A model generated the notes under the pieces. It was not told where the DNA came from and did no database searches. It saw only the letters and a program-made list of their open reading frames with translations. The translations under genes and the position numbers were made by a program. Positions 42,418-51,700 of a DNA stretch of 64,000 nucleotides are shown here, one piece after another. How positions within the stretch are numbered: the stretch's first letter is position 1; each line of letters opens with the position of its first letter. The stretch covers positions 310,001 through 374,000 of the forward strand of contig NZ_JAEHFW010000002.1 of NCBI RefSeq assembly GCF_016522075.1, given 5' to 3'. Origin of the DNA: Mucilaginibacter segetis (GTDB lineage: Bacteria; Bacteroidota; Bacteroidia; Sphingobacteriales; Sphingobacteriaceae).

Positions 42418-43425
42418 ATGATTAAACTTTTAACCAGCGCTGTAAAAACATTTATATGCGCAATAGTTTTACTTTTTTTTACAGCCCTTAATGCACATGC
42501 GAGCTCCATAGCCCACCTGCCAAAAGCTGATACTACCGATACGGCACGCATTACCACGCGCACTATTAACCGAAATTTTGATGACATCTTTAAACAGAAT
42601 CTGAGGCCGTCTTTTTTAGGTAACGAATATTTTCAGCCCGAAAAAACAATGCTCGTGGGCGATATAAATGCCCATTTTATATTATTTGATACACCTGCCT
42701 CACGTTTCTTTTTTGATGTTGCCGCACGAATTAAGGTAAGGCTGCTGAGTGAATATGGTGCTCCTGTAAAGTCTCCGAGTTATATGCCCGGCGGCACTCT
42801 CTATTTCAGAGCCAACCGCGACATTTATAAGCCGCAGTTTTTATCGCTCTCCTATACGCATCACTCCAATGGTATACGTGGCCCGACTTTAAAAGCTGAC
42901 GGGAGTTTTAATCGTGACAGCGGCAAATTCAGCACTAATTTTTACTCACTGAATTACACTATAGGTAAACGTACAGATAAGGAAAATATCATTATTAACA
43001 GGTTTGCTACAGCCGGCATTGAAGTTCATGCGGGGCTTTTTGGTGTAGGTGTTGCCGAAGGATTAACCGACCACTATGGATTTGTACGGCTGAACGGCAG
43101 CTATTTGTTTAACATAGCAAAAAAATATGCTGACCCCATTGACCCGGGTAAAACCGAAAAGGTATTTGATAACTGGCAGCGCATACAATTTGATGTGAGT
43201 TACATTGCTGATAAATATAATGATTACGACGCTTTCAATTTAAAAAAACGGTTAAACATTGGGCTAAAATATTATTATCAGTTGCCATTCATGCAAAATG
43301 CGTCGGTTGTGGTGGGTGGTGGTTACCGCGGGCAGGACGATTATAATATATTTTTCGAAGATAGTTATGGTTATGTAACCATCGGCATAGCCTCCGGGTT
43401 CTCCTTTATTTTCAACAAAAATTAA
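42418..43425 (+). CDS. Outer-membrane barrel with phospholipase A1 (OMPLA)-like motif
   Basis: Exported protein of 335 residues. Signal peptide ~1-28 (ALNAHAS). The rest is a beta-barrel pattern with regular aromatic/polar alternation, ending in GFSFIFNKN. The segment SYTHHSNGIRG places His148 and Ser150 as in the HxSNG active site of OMPLA; Asn165, 15 residues after the Ser, could be the third triad member (12 residues in E. coli, so an insertion is implied). The match is motif-level only. A phospholipase of the outer membrane or an inactive barrel are both possible. No operon partner. Confidence 0.55.
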   Translation: MIKLLTSAVKTFICAIVLLFFTALNAHASSIAHLPKADTTDTARITTRTINRNFDDIFKQNLRPSFLGNEYFQPEKTMLVGDINAHFILFDTPASRFFFDVAARIKVRLLSEYGAPVKSPSYMPGGTLYFRANRDIYKPQFLSLSYTHHSNGIRGPTLKADGSFNRDSGKFSTNFYSLNYTIGKRTDKENIIINRFATAGIEVHAGLFGVGVAEGLTDHYGFVRLNGSYLFNIAKKYADPIDPGKTEKVFDNWQRIQFDVSYIADKYNDYDAFNLKKRLNIGLKYYYQLPFMQNASVVVGGGYRGQDDYNIFFEDSYGYVTIGIASGFSFIFNKN

Positions 43426-43567
43426 TTTACCGGACCGGATTTTTTCATTCTGTAATATTTTAATTGATATATGTGCGTTAATTTAGTATCATAAAAAATT
43501 ATGTTACTTTTACCATTGTAACCACATGCAGGTGCCCCCTTGATCTGCTAAAACATTTTAACACTCA

Positions 43568-44239
43568 ATGAAAAAATTGCTATTAGGCATGCTGGCTGTA
43601 ACAGCATTACACTATTCTTCTTCGGCTCAGACTAAAGGCTGGACAACACTTTTTGACGGAAAAACTACTGATGGCTGGCACGCTTACAACAAGCAGGGAG
43701 CAGGTGCATGGTCAGTTGTTGATGGCGCATTGCAACTGGATCCGAACGCCCCTGATCAGGCCGACCTGGTAACCGACAAGGAGTACGAGAATTATGAACT
43801 TGCTTTAGACTGGAAGATCGCCGAAGGCGGAAACAGCGGTATTATTTTTGGTGTTCATGAAGATCCGTCGTTAGGTGCCACTTACCTGAGCGGAATAGAA
43901 ATGCAGGTACTGGATAATGAAAAAGCTGAAGACAATAAAAAAGCGAATCATCTTGCCGGATCGTTATATGACATGAAAGCACCGTCAAAATCAGTTGCCA
44001 AACCTGCTGGGGAATGGAACGCGGTTAAAATACGTAAAGATAACGGGCATCTTACTTTTTGGCTTAACGGTTCAAAAATAATTGATGTGCAAATGGGCAG
44101 TGCTGAATGGCAGGAGTTGCTGAACAACAGCAAATTCAAAACCTGGAAAGATTTTGCCAAATATCCGAAAGGACATATTGCGCTTCAGGATCACAGCGCA
44201 GTTATAGCGTTCCGTAACATCAAACTCAAACAATTATAA
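43568..44239 (+). CDS. DUF1080 (3-keto-disaccharide hydrolase-like) secreted protein
   Basis: Exported concanavalin-like beta-sandwich of the DUF1080 family. Signal peptide ~1-20 (SSSA-Q). GWTTLFDGKTTDGWHAYN (~24-41) is the family N-terminal motif; NSGIIFGVHEDP (~94-105), an EWNAVKIRKDNGHLTFWLNG stretch and HIALQDHSAVIAFRNIKLK (~202-220) are the others. Some members hydrolyse 3-keto-glycosides. 223 residues. It precedes the GMC oxidoreductase by 46 bases; a dehydrogenase making a 3-keto sugar and a hydrolase splitting it would be a sensible pair. Confidence 0.85.
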   Translation: MKKLLLGMLAVTALHYSSSAQTKGWTTLFDGKTTDGWHAYNKQGAGAWSVVDGALQLDPNAPDQADLVTDKEYENYELALDWKIAEGGNSGIIFGVHEDPSLGATYLSGIEMQVLDNEKAEDNKKANHLAGSLYDMKAPSKSVAKPAGEWNAVKIRKDNGHLTFWLNGSKIIDVQMGSAEWQELLNNSKFKTWKDFAKYPKGHIALQDHSAVIAFRNIKLKQL

Positions 44240-44285
44240 TAAATTCCCCCCTGATAAACTATTCAGATAACCCGTATAATAATTA

Positions 44286-46019
44286 ATGGAAGATTTGCAG
44301 ATCAAAAAATCAGGCACAACCTATGATGTAGTTATAGTAGGTTCTGGTGCCGGTGGTGGTATGGCCGGCTATGTTTTGGCCAATGCCGGTGTAAAAGTTT
44401 TAATGTTAGAGGCCGGTCCGTTCTTTGACCCGGCAAAAGATTCGCTTCAGCTAAAATGGCCCTGGGAATCGGCACGCAGAGGTGCAAGCACAACCCGTCC
44501 CTTTGGCGATTTTGACGCCGCTTATGGTGGCTGGGAAATTGAAGGCGAGCCCTATACAACAAAAGACAATACTGAATTTTACTGGTTTCGCTCACGCATG
44601 CTGGGCGGGCGCACCAATCACTGGGGCAGGATATCCTTACGTATGGGGCCACATGATTTTAAAGCCAAAGATGGCCTTACTGATGACTGGCCAATAACCT
44701 ATGATGAGGTAAAACCTTATTACGACCGTGTTGACCGTATGATAGGTGTTTACGGCACAGTTGAAAACTTAGAGAATGAACCCGATGGTATATTTTTACC
44801 ACCTCCCAAACCCCGTCTTAATGAACTTTTTATAGTAGACGGTGCTAAAAAATCTGGTGTTAAAATCATACCGGGCCGCGGGTCGATATTAACCGAGGCC
44901 TTGCCCGGCAATAAAGACAGGGGCGCATGCTTTTTTTGTGGCCAATGCGGCAGAAGCTGTAAAGTATATGGCGATTTTTCCTCATCATCCTGTTTAGTTA
45001 TCCCAGCCATTAAAACCGGTAATTTAACAGTAATACCTAATGCTATGGTGCGTGAGGTTCTTACAGATAAAAATGGTTTGGCTACCGGTGTATCTTATGT
45101 AAATAAGGACGATATGCAGGAATACCAGGTAAATGCCAAAACTGTAGTACTGGGAGCAAGCGCAGGTGAATCCGCGCGTATATTGCTAAACTCAAAATCT
45201 GCAGCGCATCCGGGTGGTTTAGCTAACAGCAGCGGTGTAGTGGGCCATTATATTCACGATTCTACCGGATCGGGCGCGGGTGGCTTTTTACCGCAATTAA
45301 TGGACCGCAAGCGTTATAATGAAGATGGTGTTGGTAGTGTGCATATCTATTCGCCCTGGTGGCTTGATAATAAGAAACTGGATTTCCCTCGCGGCTACCA
45401 CATTGAATACGGCGGCGGCATGCACATGCCAAGTTACGGTTTTGGTTTCGGCATGCAATACATGAACGGTGCAGTACCTGCGCGCGATGGCAAAATGAAG
45501 GATGCTGGTGGTTATGGCGCATCGTTAAAAGATGATTACCGCCGTTTTTATGGCACACAGGTGGGTATGGCCGGCCGTGGTACCGCCATTGCACGTTACG
45601 ATAACTATTGTGAGATAGACCCGAATGTGGTTGATAAGTTTGGTATTCCTGTTTTACGTTTCCATTATAAATGGAGTAATGAGGAAATTAAACAGGCTAA
45701 ACACATGCAGGATACCTTTGAGGAAATATTGCATAATATGGGTGCGATACATGGTGGAAAACAAGGTCCTGAAACCAACTACGGACTGGAAGCTCCCGGC
45801 AAGATCATCCATGAGGTAGGTACAGTACGTATGGGCGACGATCCGAAAAAATCGGCGCTTAATAAATGGTGCCAGGCGCACGACTGTAAAAACCTTTTTG
45901 TGGTTGACGCGGCTCCGTTTGTACAACAGGGCGATAAAAACGCAACCTGGACCATTCTGGCATTATCCATGCGCACAGCAGAATATATTTTATCACAACG
46001 TAAAAAATTAAATGTATAA
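44286..46019 (+). CDS. GMC-family FAD dehydrogenase, sugar 3-dehydrogenase-like large subunit
   Basis: Catalytic flavoprotein of the GMC family, probably a periplasmic sugar (glucoside 3-) dehydrogenase. FAD-binding GSGAGGGMAGYVLA (19-32), LEAGPF (41-46), MLGGRTNHWGR (105-115). Cys215, 218, 221 and 225 (CFFCGQCGRSC) plus Cys236 form an iron-sulfur-type cluster motif comparable to that of FAD-glucose dehydrogenase complexes. C-terminal HEVGTVRMGDDPKKS holds the family's late motif. 577 residues. There is no signal peptide; export by hitch-hiking on the Tat-signal subunit encoded six bases downstream is the known mode. The cytochrome partner is not in the window. Confidence 0.88.
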   Translation: MEDLQIKKSGTTYDVVIVGSGAGGGMAGYVLANAGVKVLMLEAGPFFDPAKDSLQLKWPWESARRGASTTRPFGDFDAAYGGWEIEGEPYTTKDNTEFYWFRSRMLGGRTNHWGRISLRMGPHDFKAKDGLTDDWPITYDEVKPYYDRVDRMIGVYGTVENLENEPDGIFLPPPKPRLNELFIVDGAKKSGVKIIPGRGSILTEALPGNKDRGACFFCGQCGRSCKVYGDFSSSSCLVIPAIKTGNLTVIPNAMVREVLTDKNGLATGVSYVNKDDMQEYQVNAKTVVLGASAGESARILLNSKSAAHPGGLANSSGVVGHYIHDSTGSGAGGFLPQLMDRKRYNEDGVGSVHIYSPWWLDNKKLDFPRGYHIEYGGGMHMPSYGFGFGMQYMNGAVPARDGKMKDAGGYGASLKDDYRRFYGTQVGMAGRGTAIARYDNYCEIDPNVVDKFGIPVLRFHYKWSNEEIKQAKHMQDTFEEILHNMGAIHGGKQGPETNYGLEAPGKIIHEVGTVRMGDDPKKSALNKWCQAHDCKNLFVVDAAPFVQQGDKNATWTILALSMRTAEYILSQRKKLNV

Positions 46020-46025
46020 GGCATC

Positions 46026-46670
46026 ATGAACAGACGCGAATCCCTAAAAGCAATTGGCTTAGGCACCTTATCAACAACGGTATTACTTGGTGCCTGCAAT
46101 ACGCCAGATAAAACTGATAAAACCGCCGCCGATGCGAAACCTGAAGCAGTTCCCGGAAGGCAACCGTATGAAGTGGCCCGTGAAAACAAATTAAAGGCCG
46201 ATACTTTTTTTACTGATCACGAAATGGCAACTATTGCCGTATTAGCGGATATCATCATTCCGAAAGATGAAAAATCAGGAAGTGCGACAGATGCAAAGGT
46301 GCCTGATTTTATTGAATTTATAGTAAAAGATATACCTGATCATCAGTTACCAATGCGCGGTGGTTTACGCTGGCTCGATATGCAATGCCTTAACCGTTAT
46401 AACAACGCGTTTATAAAATGCACTAAGGCACAGCAATTAGAATTAATTGACCAGATAGCATACCCCACAAAAGCTAAACCCGAAATGCAGCAGGGAGTTG
46501 CCTTTTTTAATCGCATGCGCGATTTAACCGCAACCGGCTTTTTTACCAGTGAAATGGGTGTTAAAGATATAGGCTATGCAGGTAATCAACCTAATAAGTG
46601 GACCGGTGTACCTCCGGACGTATTAAAAAAATACGGCATGGAACAGTTACAACATGACATGTATAGTTAG
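46026..46670 (+). CDS. Gluconate 2-dehydrogenase subunit 3-like protein (small subunit of the GMC complex)
   Basis: Small subunit of 214 residues that escorts the GMC flavoprotein through the Tat system. The N-terminus NRRESLKAIGLGTLSTTVLLGAC has a twin-arginine motif and a lipobox ending at Cys24, so it is a Tat lipoprotein. The domain (~58-190) has EMATIAVLADIIIPKDEKS, PDFIEFIVKDIPDHQ and RGGLRWLDMQCLNRY, typical of the family. The gene starts six bases after the GMC stop. A strong terminator follows at 46678. Confidence 0.87.
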   Translation: MNRRESLKAIGLGTLSTTVLLGACNTPDKTDKTAADAKPEAVPGRQPYEVARENKLKADTFFTDHEMATIAVLADIIIPKDEKSGSATDAKVPDFIEFIVKDIPDHQLPMRGGLRWLDMQCLNRYNNAFIKCTKAQQLELIDQIAYPTKAKPEMQQGVAFFNRMRDLTATGFFTSEMGVKDIGYAGNQPNKWTGVPPDVLKKYGMEQLQHDMYS

Positions 46671-46677
46671 CATATAA

Positions 46678-46706
46678 AAAAGCGCGGGAAAATTTCCCGC
46701 GCTTTT
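46678..46706 (+). terminator. Terminator of the DUF1080-GMC-subunit 3 operon
   Basis: A near-perfect inverted repeat, AAAAGCGCGGGAAA (46678-46691) with TTTCCCGCGCTTTT (46693-46706), ends in T. It lies seven bases after the stop codon and can work in both directions. Confidence 0.88.
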
Positions 46707-46991
46707 GGCTTTAATTTCTGCTATTCCCCCTGAATCTATATTAGGGCAGTTATTTTTTGTTTCTCATTCGCGGGTCGGCTGTACACCAGCACATTTCCAG
46801 TTAGTGTGAGCTGCCCGGTTTATAGCCCCGCCCTCAAGGAGTAAACAAAAGTTAACGATCATTTAAACGATAGTATCCATCCGGATTTGCGCCCTATCCC
46901 TATTAACGCCCACGTTAATATTTGCATATCATAAGCTAATTCTTCGGAGTATATTAAAAAATGAGTTAAATTGTACCGCTATATATAAGCC
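46707..46991. other. 285-bp gap before ydcF-like gene
   Basis: No gene recognised on either strand. Near the end the sequence turns AT-rich with a TTAAATTG box about 20 bases before the next ATG, which may be the -7 element of the 47-56 kb operon. The middle is mixed composition with no clear repeat. Confidence 0.5.
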
Positions 46992-47735
46992 ATGTACTTT
47001 ATACTCTCTAAATTGCTTATTGTATTTGTCTCGCCCTTTGCATGGGCGTTTTACTTGCTTATATATGCGCTTGTTACTAAAAATCAAAAAAAAAGGTACA
47101 GGATAGTTATGCTATCCGTTGCTATACTGTATTTTTTTGGCATCGGGTTCCCTGTCAGATTGTTCGCCCACGTGTGGGATGTACCTCCCCATCAACCTAA
47201 ATCTATTAAATACAGCGCGGTGATAGTTTTAGGGGGCTTTGTATCGGAAAGGGAAGATGGCACCGGACATTTTAATGATGCGGAAGACAGATTTATACAG
47301 GCTACGCGGTTATTAGCCAATGGAACGGCAAGCCATTTATTATTTACCGGAGGGAACGCAGACTTATTTCCGGATGGTTTTACTGAGGGAGCCTTTGTTA
47401 AAAATGAATTAAAAAAGCTTAACTTTCCGGATAGTGTTATAATAATTGAAAGCCACGCCCGTAATACCTTTGAAAATGCGGCGTTTTCAAAAAAAGCACT
47501 CGTTAAAGCCAATTTAAAACCGCCTTATTTACTGGTAACATCAGCGTATCATATGAGGCGTTCGTTATTGATATTTAAAAAAGCGGGATTAGCTGTAGAT
47601 GCTTATCCTTGCGATTATATGGTAAGCAAAGGAACTGTATCTTTATCGGAATTTTTGCCCGGTACCGATGCATTTGGTAAATGGAATACGTATTTTAAAG
47701 AAATAATAGGCTATGTTGTGGCCTGGTTTAAATAA
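46992..47735 (+). CDS. YdcF/ElyC-family (DUF218) membrane protein
   Basis: Membrane-anchored protein of the DUF218 family (YdcF, SanA, ElyC), some of which affect envelope integrity. Two N-terminal hydrophobic segments (~3-25, ~35-55). The DUF218 domain (~75-235) has SAVIVLGGFVSERED, LLFTGGNADLFPDG, ESHARNTFENAAFSKK and LLVTSAYHMRRSL, the family's four hallmarks. 247 residues. Begins an apparent operon with GH43 (10-base gap) and the NHL twins. Substrate unknown. Confidence 0.85.
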   Translation: MYFILSKLLIVFVSPFAWAFYLLIYALVTKNQKKRYRIVMLSVAILYFFGIGFPVRLFAHVWDVPPHQPKSIKYSAVIVLGGFVSEREDGTGHFNDAEDRFIQATRLLANGTASHLLFTGGNADLFPDGFTEGAFVKNELKKLNFPDSVIIIESHARNTFENAAFSKKALVKANLKPPYLLVTSAYHMRRSLLIFKKAGLAVDAYPCDYMVSKGTVSLSEFLPGTDAFGKWNTYFKEIIGYVVAWFK

Positions 47736-47745
47736 TTAATAACAA

Positions 47746-48732
47746 ATGAAAAAACACACACTACTTATCTTAATTACAACATTTTGCATAACTGCCTCTT
47801 TCGCCCAAAAAAGTAATAGTAAAAAAACATCGGGGAATCCAATTTTTGATGGGTGGTATGCAGACCCGGAGGCGACAGTATTTGGTAAAGAATACTGGGT
47901 ATATCCCACTTATTCCGCGCCTTATAATCAGCAAGTACATTTTGATGCTTTTTCATCACCTGATCTGGTAAACTGGACCAAACATAATGACGTGCTCGAT
48001 TCGGCTAATGTTAAATGGGCCAAACGCGCCATGTGGGCGCCTGCCATTGTTAAAAAAGATGGTAAGTATTATTTCTTTTTTGGTGCCAATGACATTCAGA
48101 ACAATGATGCTGTTGGCGGCATAGGAGTTGCGGTAGCGGATAAGCCGGAAGGGCCGTTCAAAGACTACCTGGGCAAACCTTTAATAGATAAGATTTATAA
48201 TGGCGCCCAACCGATAGATCAGTTTGTTTTTAAAGATACCGATGGCCAGTATTACATTATTTACGGTGGATGGGGCCACTGCAATATAGCCCGCTTAAAA
48301 AGTGATTTTACCGGCATTGTGCCCTTTAAGGATGGTACAATGTACCGTTCAATAACCCCGGAGGGTTATGTAGAGGGGCCGGTAATGTTCATCAGAAAAG
48401 GAAAGTATTACTTTATGTGGTCAGAAGGTGGGTGGACCGGCCCTGATTACCGTGTTGCCTATGCCATAGGTGATAATATAAACGGCCCGTTTAAAAAAAT
48501 AGGCACCATACTTAAGCAAGATCCTACCGTAGCGACAGGTGCTGGGCACCATTCTGTTATACAGGTACCCGGCAAGGACGAATGGTATATCGTTTATCAT
48601 CGTCGCCCGTTAACGGAGACCGATGCCAATCACCGCGTAACCTGTATTGATAAAATGACCTTTGATGCAAACGGACTTATTAATCCGGTTAAGATAACTA
48701 ACAAAGGTGTCGCTCCAAAAAAATTGAAATGA
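47746..48732 (+). CDS. GH43-family glycoside hydrolase (arabinofuranosidase/xylosidase-like)
   Basis: Exported inverting glycoside hydrolase, five-bladed propeller. Signal peptide 1-20 (TASFA-Q). Catalytic residues: base Asp40 in GWYADPEATVF, pKa-modulating Asp158 in GAQPIDQFVF, acid Glu210 in EGYVEGPVMF. The end with HHSVIQVPGKDEWYIVYHR is typical. 328 residues. Lies 10 bases after the ydcF-like gene and 13 bases before the first NHL giant gene, so likely co-transcribed. Pectin/arabinan side chains are the usual substrate; not certain. Confidence 0.9.
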   Translation: MKKHTLLILITTFCITASFAQKSNSKKTSGNPIFDGWYADPEATVFGKEYWVYPTYSAPYNQQVHFDAFSSPDLVNWTKHNDVLDSANVKWAKRAMWAPAIVKKDGKYYFFFGANDIQNNDAVGGIGVAVADKPEGPFKDYLGKPLIDKIYNGAQPIDQFVFKDTDGQYYIIYGGWGHCNIARLKSDFTGIVPFKDGTMYRSITPEGYVEGPVMFIRKGKYYFMWSEGGWTGPDYRVAYAIGDNINGPFKKIGTILKQDPTVATGAGHHSVIQVPGKDEWYIVYHRRPLTETDANHRVTCIDKMTFDANGLINPVKITNKGVAPKKLK

Positions 48733-48745
48733 TGAATCAGGAACG

Positions 48746-51700
48746 GTGAAAAGGGCCTTAAATATCATTGTATTCCTGCTCCATGTTATAGGGATCAGTG
48801 ATATTTATGCCCAATCTCCGGTTATTAGCTATCCATCACCACAATCTTATATGGTAGGTACAGCAATATCCCCCCTTGTCCCTGAAAATACAGGCGGAGC
48901 CGTACCACCAAATATATTTGCAGACGTTACCACTTTTGCAGGTAACGGAACAACAGGCAAAGCTAATGGGCCGCGAACACAAGCGAGCTTTAATGCACCT
49001 CATGATATAAAAATAGATGCTGCCGGCAATTTATATATTGCTGATGCGGGAAATAACCTTATCCGTAAGATCACACCTGACGGCATTGTCAGTACCGTTG
49101 CCGGAACCGGAATCGCTGGTTTTGCGGACGGACCGGTCGCGACAGCTACCTTTAACACGCCAAAAGGTATTACAGTTGATAAAAATGGAAATATCTTTGT
49201 GGCTGATACCAAAAACCACCTTATACGCAAAATAGATGTCAATGGCATAGTAAGCACCCTTGCAGGTAATCCGGGTGTTAGCGGAGCCAGCAACTCACAC
49301 GGAAGCTTTGCAACTTTTAATTTACCAACAGGTATAGCAGCAAGCGATATAGGCTGGTTGTTTGTAGCCGACTACGGCAATCAAATGGTACGGCTGGTAG
49401 CACCCGATGGCAATGTTAGCACATTAGCCGGCAACGGTACAAAAAGCTGGATTGACGGAAAGGGCGATGCAGCAACGTTTATAAGCCCGAACGCAATCAC
49501 AGTTGGATCTGATGGTATTATTTATATGGCCGATAATTCCCATATCAGAACAATAGATATTGATGGTAATGTTATTACAATTGCGGGCAGTTTTTTTAAT
49601 GGAAACTATGATGGCACCGGCAAAGCATCCAGGTTTGATATACCTGCGGGAATCGTAAGAGACGGCGCCGGTGTTTTGTTTATAGGCGATCAAAACAATA
49701 ACTATATCCGCAGAATGGATCCTGTCGGCGCGGTTAATACAATAGCCGGTTCAACGCGCGGTTCAACAAACGGGGTAGGTACTGCAGCAACTTTTAATGC
49801 GCCGGCGGGTGTAGCAATTGATGCCGAAGGCAATTTATATATCGCTGATGAAGGGAATAACCTTATCCGTAAAGTGGTAACAACCGGATATAGCATAAGC
49901 CCTGAGCTACCGCCGGGTTTAATTTTCGATAGTAAAACAGGAATAATAAGCGGTACTCCTACCGCAACGATACAGGCTAACAACTACAGCATAACCGCTT
50001 ATAATACTGCAGGCAGAAGCGTTACCACAGTAAGTATAGAGGTAAGATCAGCAAATTTACTGTCACAAAAAATTACTTTTGGCCCCTTACCTAACAAAAC
50101 CACCGGCGATCTGGATTTTGATCCAGGCGCCACCACCAGTAACCCTACGATACCTATTACCTATACCAGCAGCGACCTTTCTGTAGCATCAATAGCTAAT
50201 GGTAAAATTCATATTGTTGGAGCAGGTATTGTTACCATAACTGCAATACAGATGGGGAATATTAACTATAAAGAAGCCGAGCCGGCGTCGCAACAATTAA
50301 CTGTTATACAAGGCCCCGATCTAAAAAAGCCCGGTGTAACACCAAAGCCTGGCCCACTTACCCTGCCGCTTGATCAGTTTGGGAGTTATACTATTAAACT
50401 CGACGATATTGCAACAATTACCCCCGGAGAAAACACACCGCCATTAAGTATTAAAATAAAACCCGCAATAGTAGATTGTAGCAATTTAGGCTTACAAACC
50501 ATTAAGGTAAGCGCCGGTTACGGCCCCGACCCTGCAGACCCTTTAAACTCGGAATTTAACTATCCCTCAGGTTTATCGTATGATGCGCTGACAGGTAATA
50601 TTTATATATCCGATCTGGGTAATTTCAGGGTGCGTAAATTTAGTCCGGAAGGGAGGGTAACTACATTAGCCGGTAACGGAATAATTGGCAGTAGTGATGG
50701 CACCTCCCTCAATGCCAGTTTTAGCCGCGATCTGTTATCGCTTGCCAATGATGATAGTGGCAATACTTTTGTTTGTGATGTATTAAATATGCTGGTACGA
50801 AAAATAACGCCCGATGGCCTGGTAAGCACCTTTGCTACCAATGCTTTAAAAGCGGCCAATTCGGGTAGCTTTTTTGTAGTTCAATCCATCGCCATTGACC
50901 GTTTCAACAATATTTTTGTTGCAGATAAATCAAGGATTTTAAAGGTAACCCCCGACGGGAAAACAGTGACCGTATTTGCCGGAAACAGTTTGCAAAAAAA
51001 TGTGGATGGCGTAGGTGTTGCAGCGGGGTTTAGTGGAATTTTCGGATTGGCATTTGATAAGAACGGCAATTTATTAGTGAGTACCAGCGATAACGACTAT
51101 GCCAATACTATCCGGAAGATAACACCACTGGGTGTGGTAACTACAGTTTTTCAAACAACTGCATCTGCATTGCGATTTTCAAGTTTGGTTGTGGATAGTA
51201 ATGGAAATATCTTTGTGGCGTCGGCTTCGCACAAAATATATAAGGTAACAGCCAACGGTGATTTCTCAATATTTGCAGGCAATACCAGCGGATACGCAGA
51301 CGGCAAGGGGGCAGCAGCCAAATTCAACAATCCGATAGGAATTACCATTGACGGTAATGATAATTTATACATTGCTGACACTGACAACCAACTTATCCGA
51401 ATGATTACCCCACAGGGAATTGTTACCACCATAGCCGGGAACCACCAAGCCGGCTTTTTTGATAATGCTGCCGAAAGTAATGCCACCACTAAAGAAGTTC
51501 ATGTAAATATTATCAGTCCTGTTAAATTTATCAGCACATATAGTGATGTCAGCATTCCGGTTGCCGCGGCTTGTCCTGCCACGTTACCTGACTATACTAA
51601 GGACGCGGCGGCATCCAGTACCTGCGCAAACAATATTCAGTTTATGCAATCGCCTGCGGCCGGAACAATGTTAGCGACTGACCAGCCCGTTAATGTAACT

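Noticed and set aside
44332-44652. His/Arg-rich minus-strand frame over the GMC gene (and similar ones at 45262-45594 and 45779-46189)
   Set aside because: Antisense shadows of a strongly supported gene; composition is unlike that of neighbouring proteins.
48900-49900. Periodic sequence considered as a CRISPR or satellite array
   Set aside because: The period follows the coding NHL repeats (about 50-60 codons) and is diverged; no short identical repeats with unique spacers.
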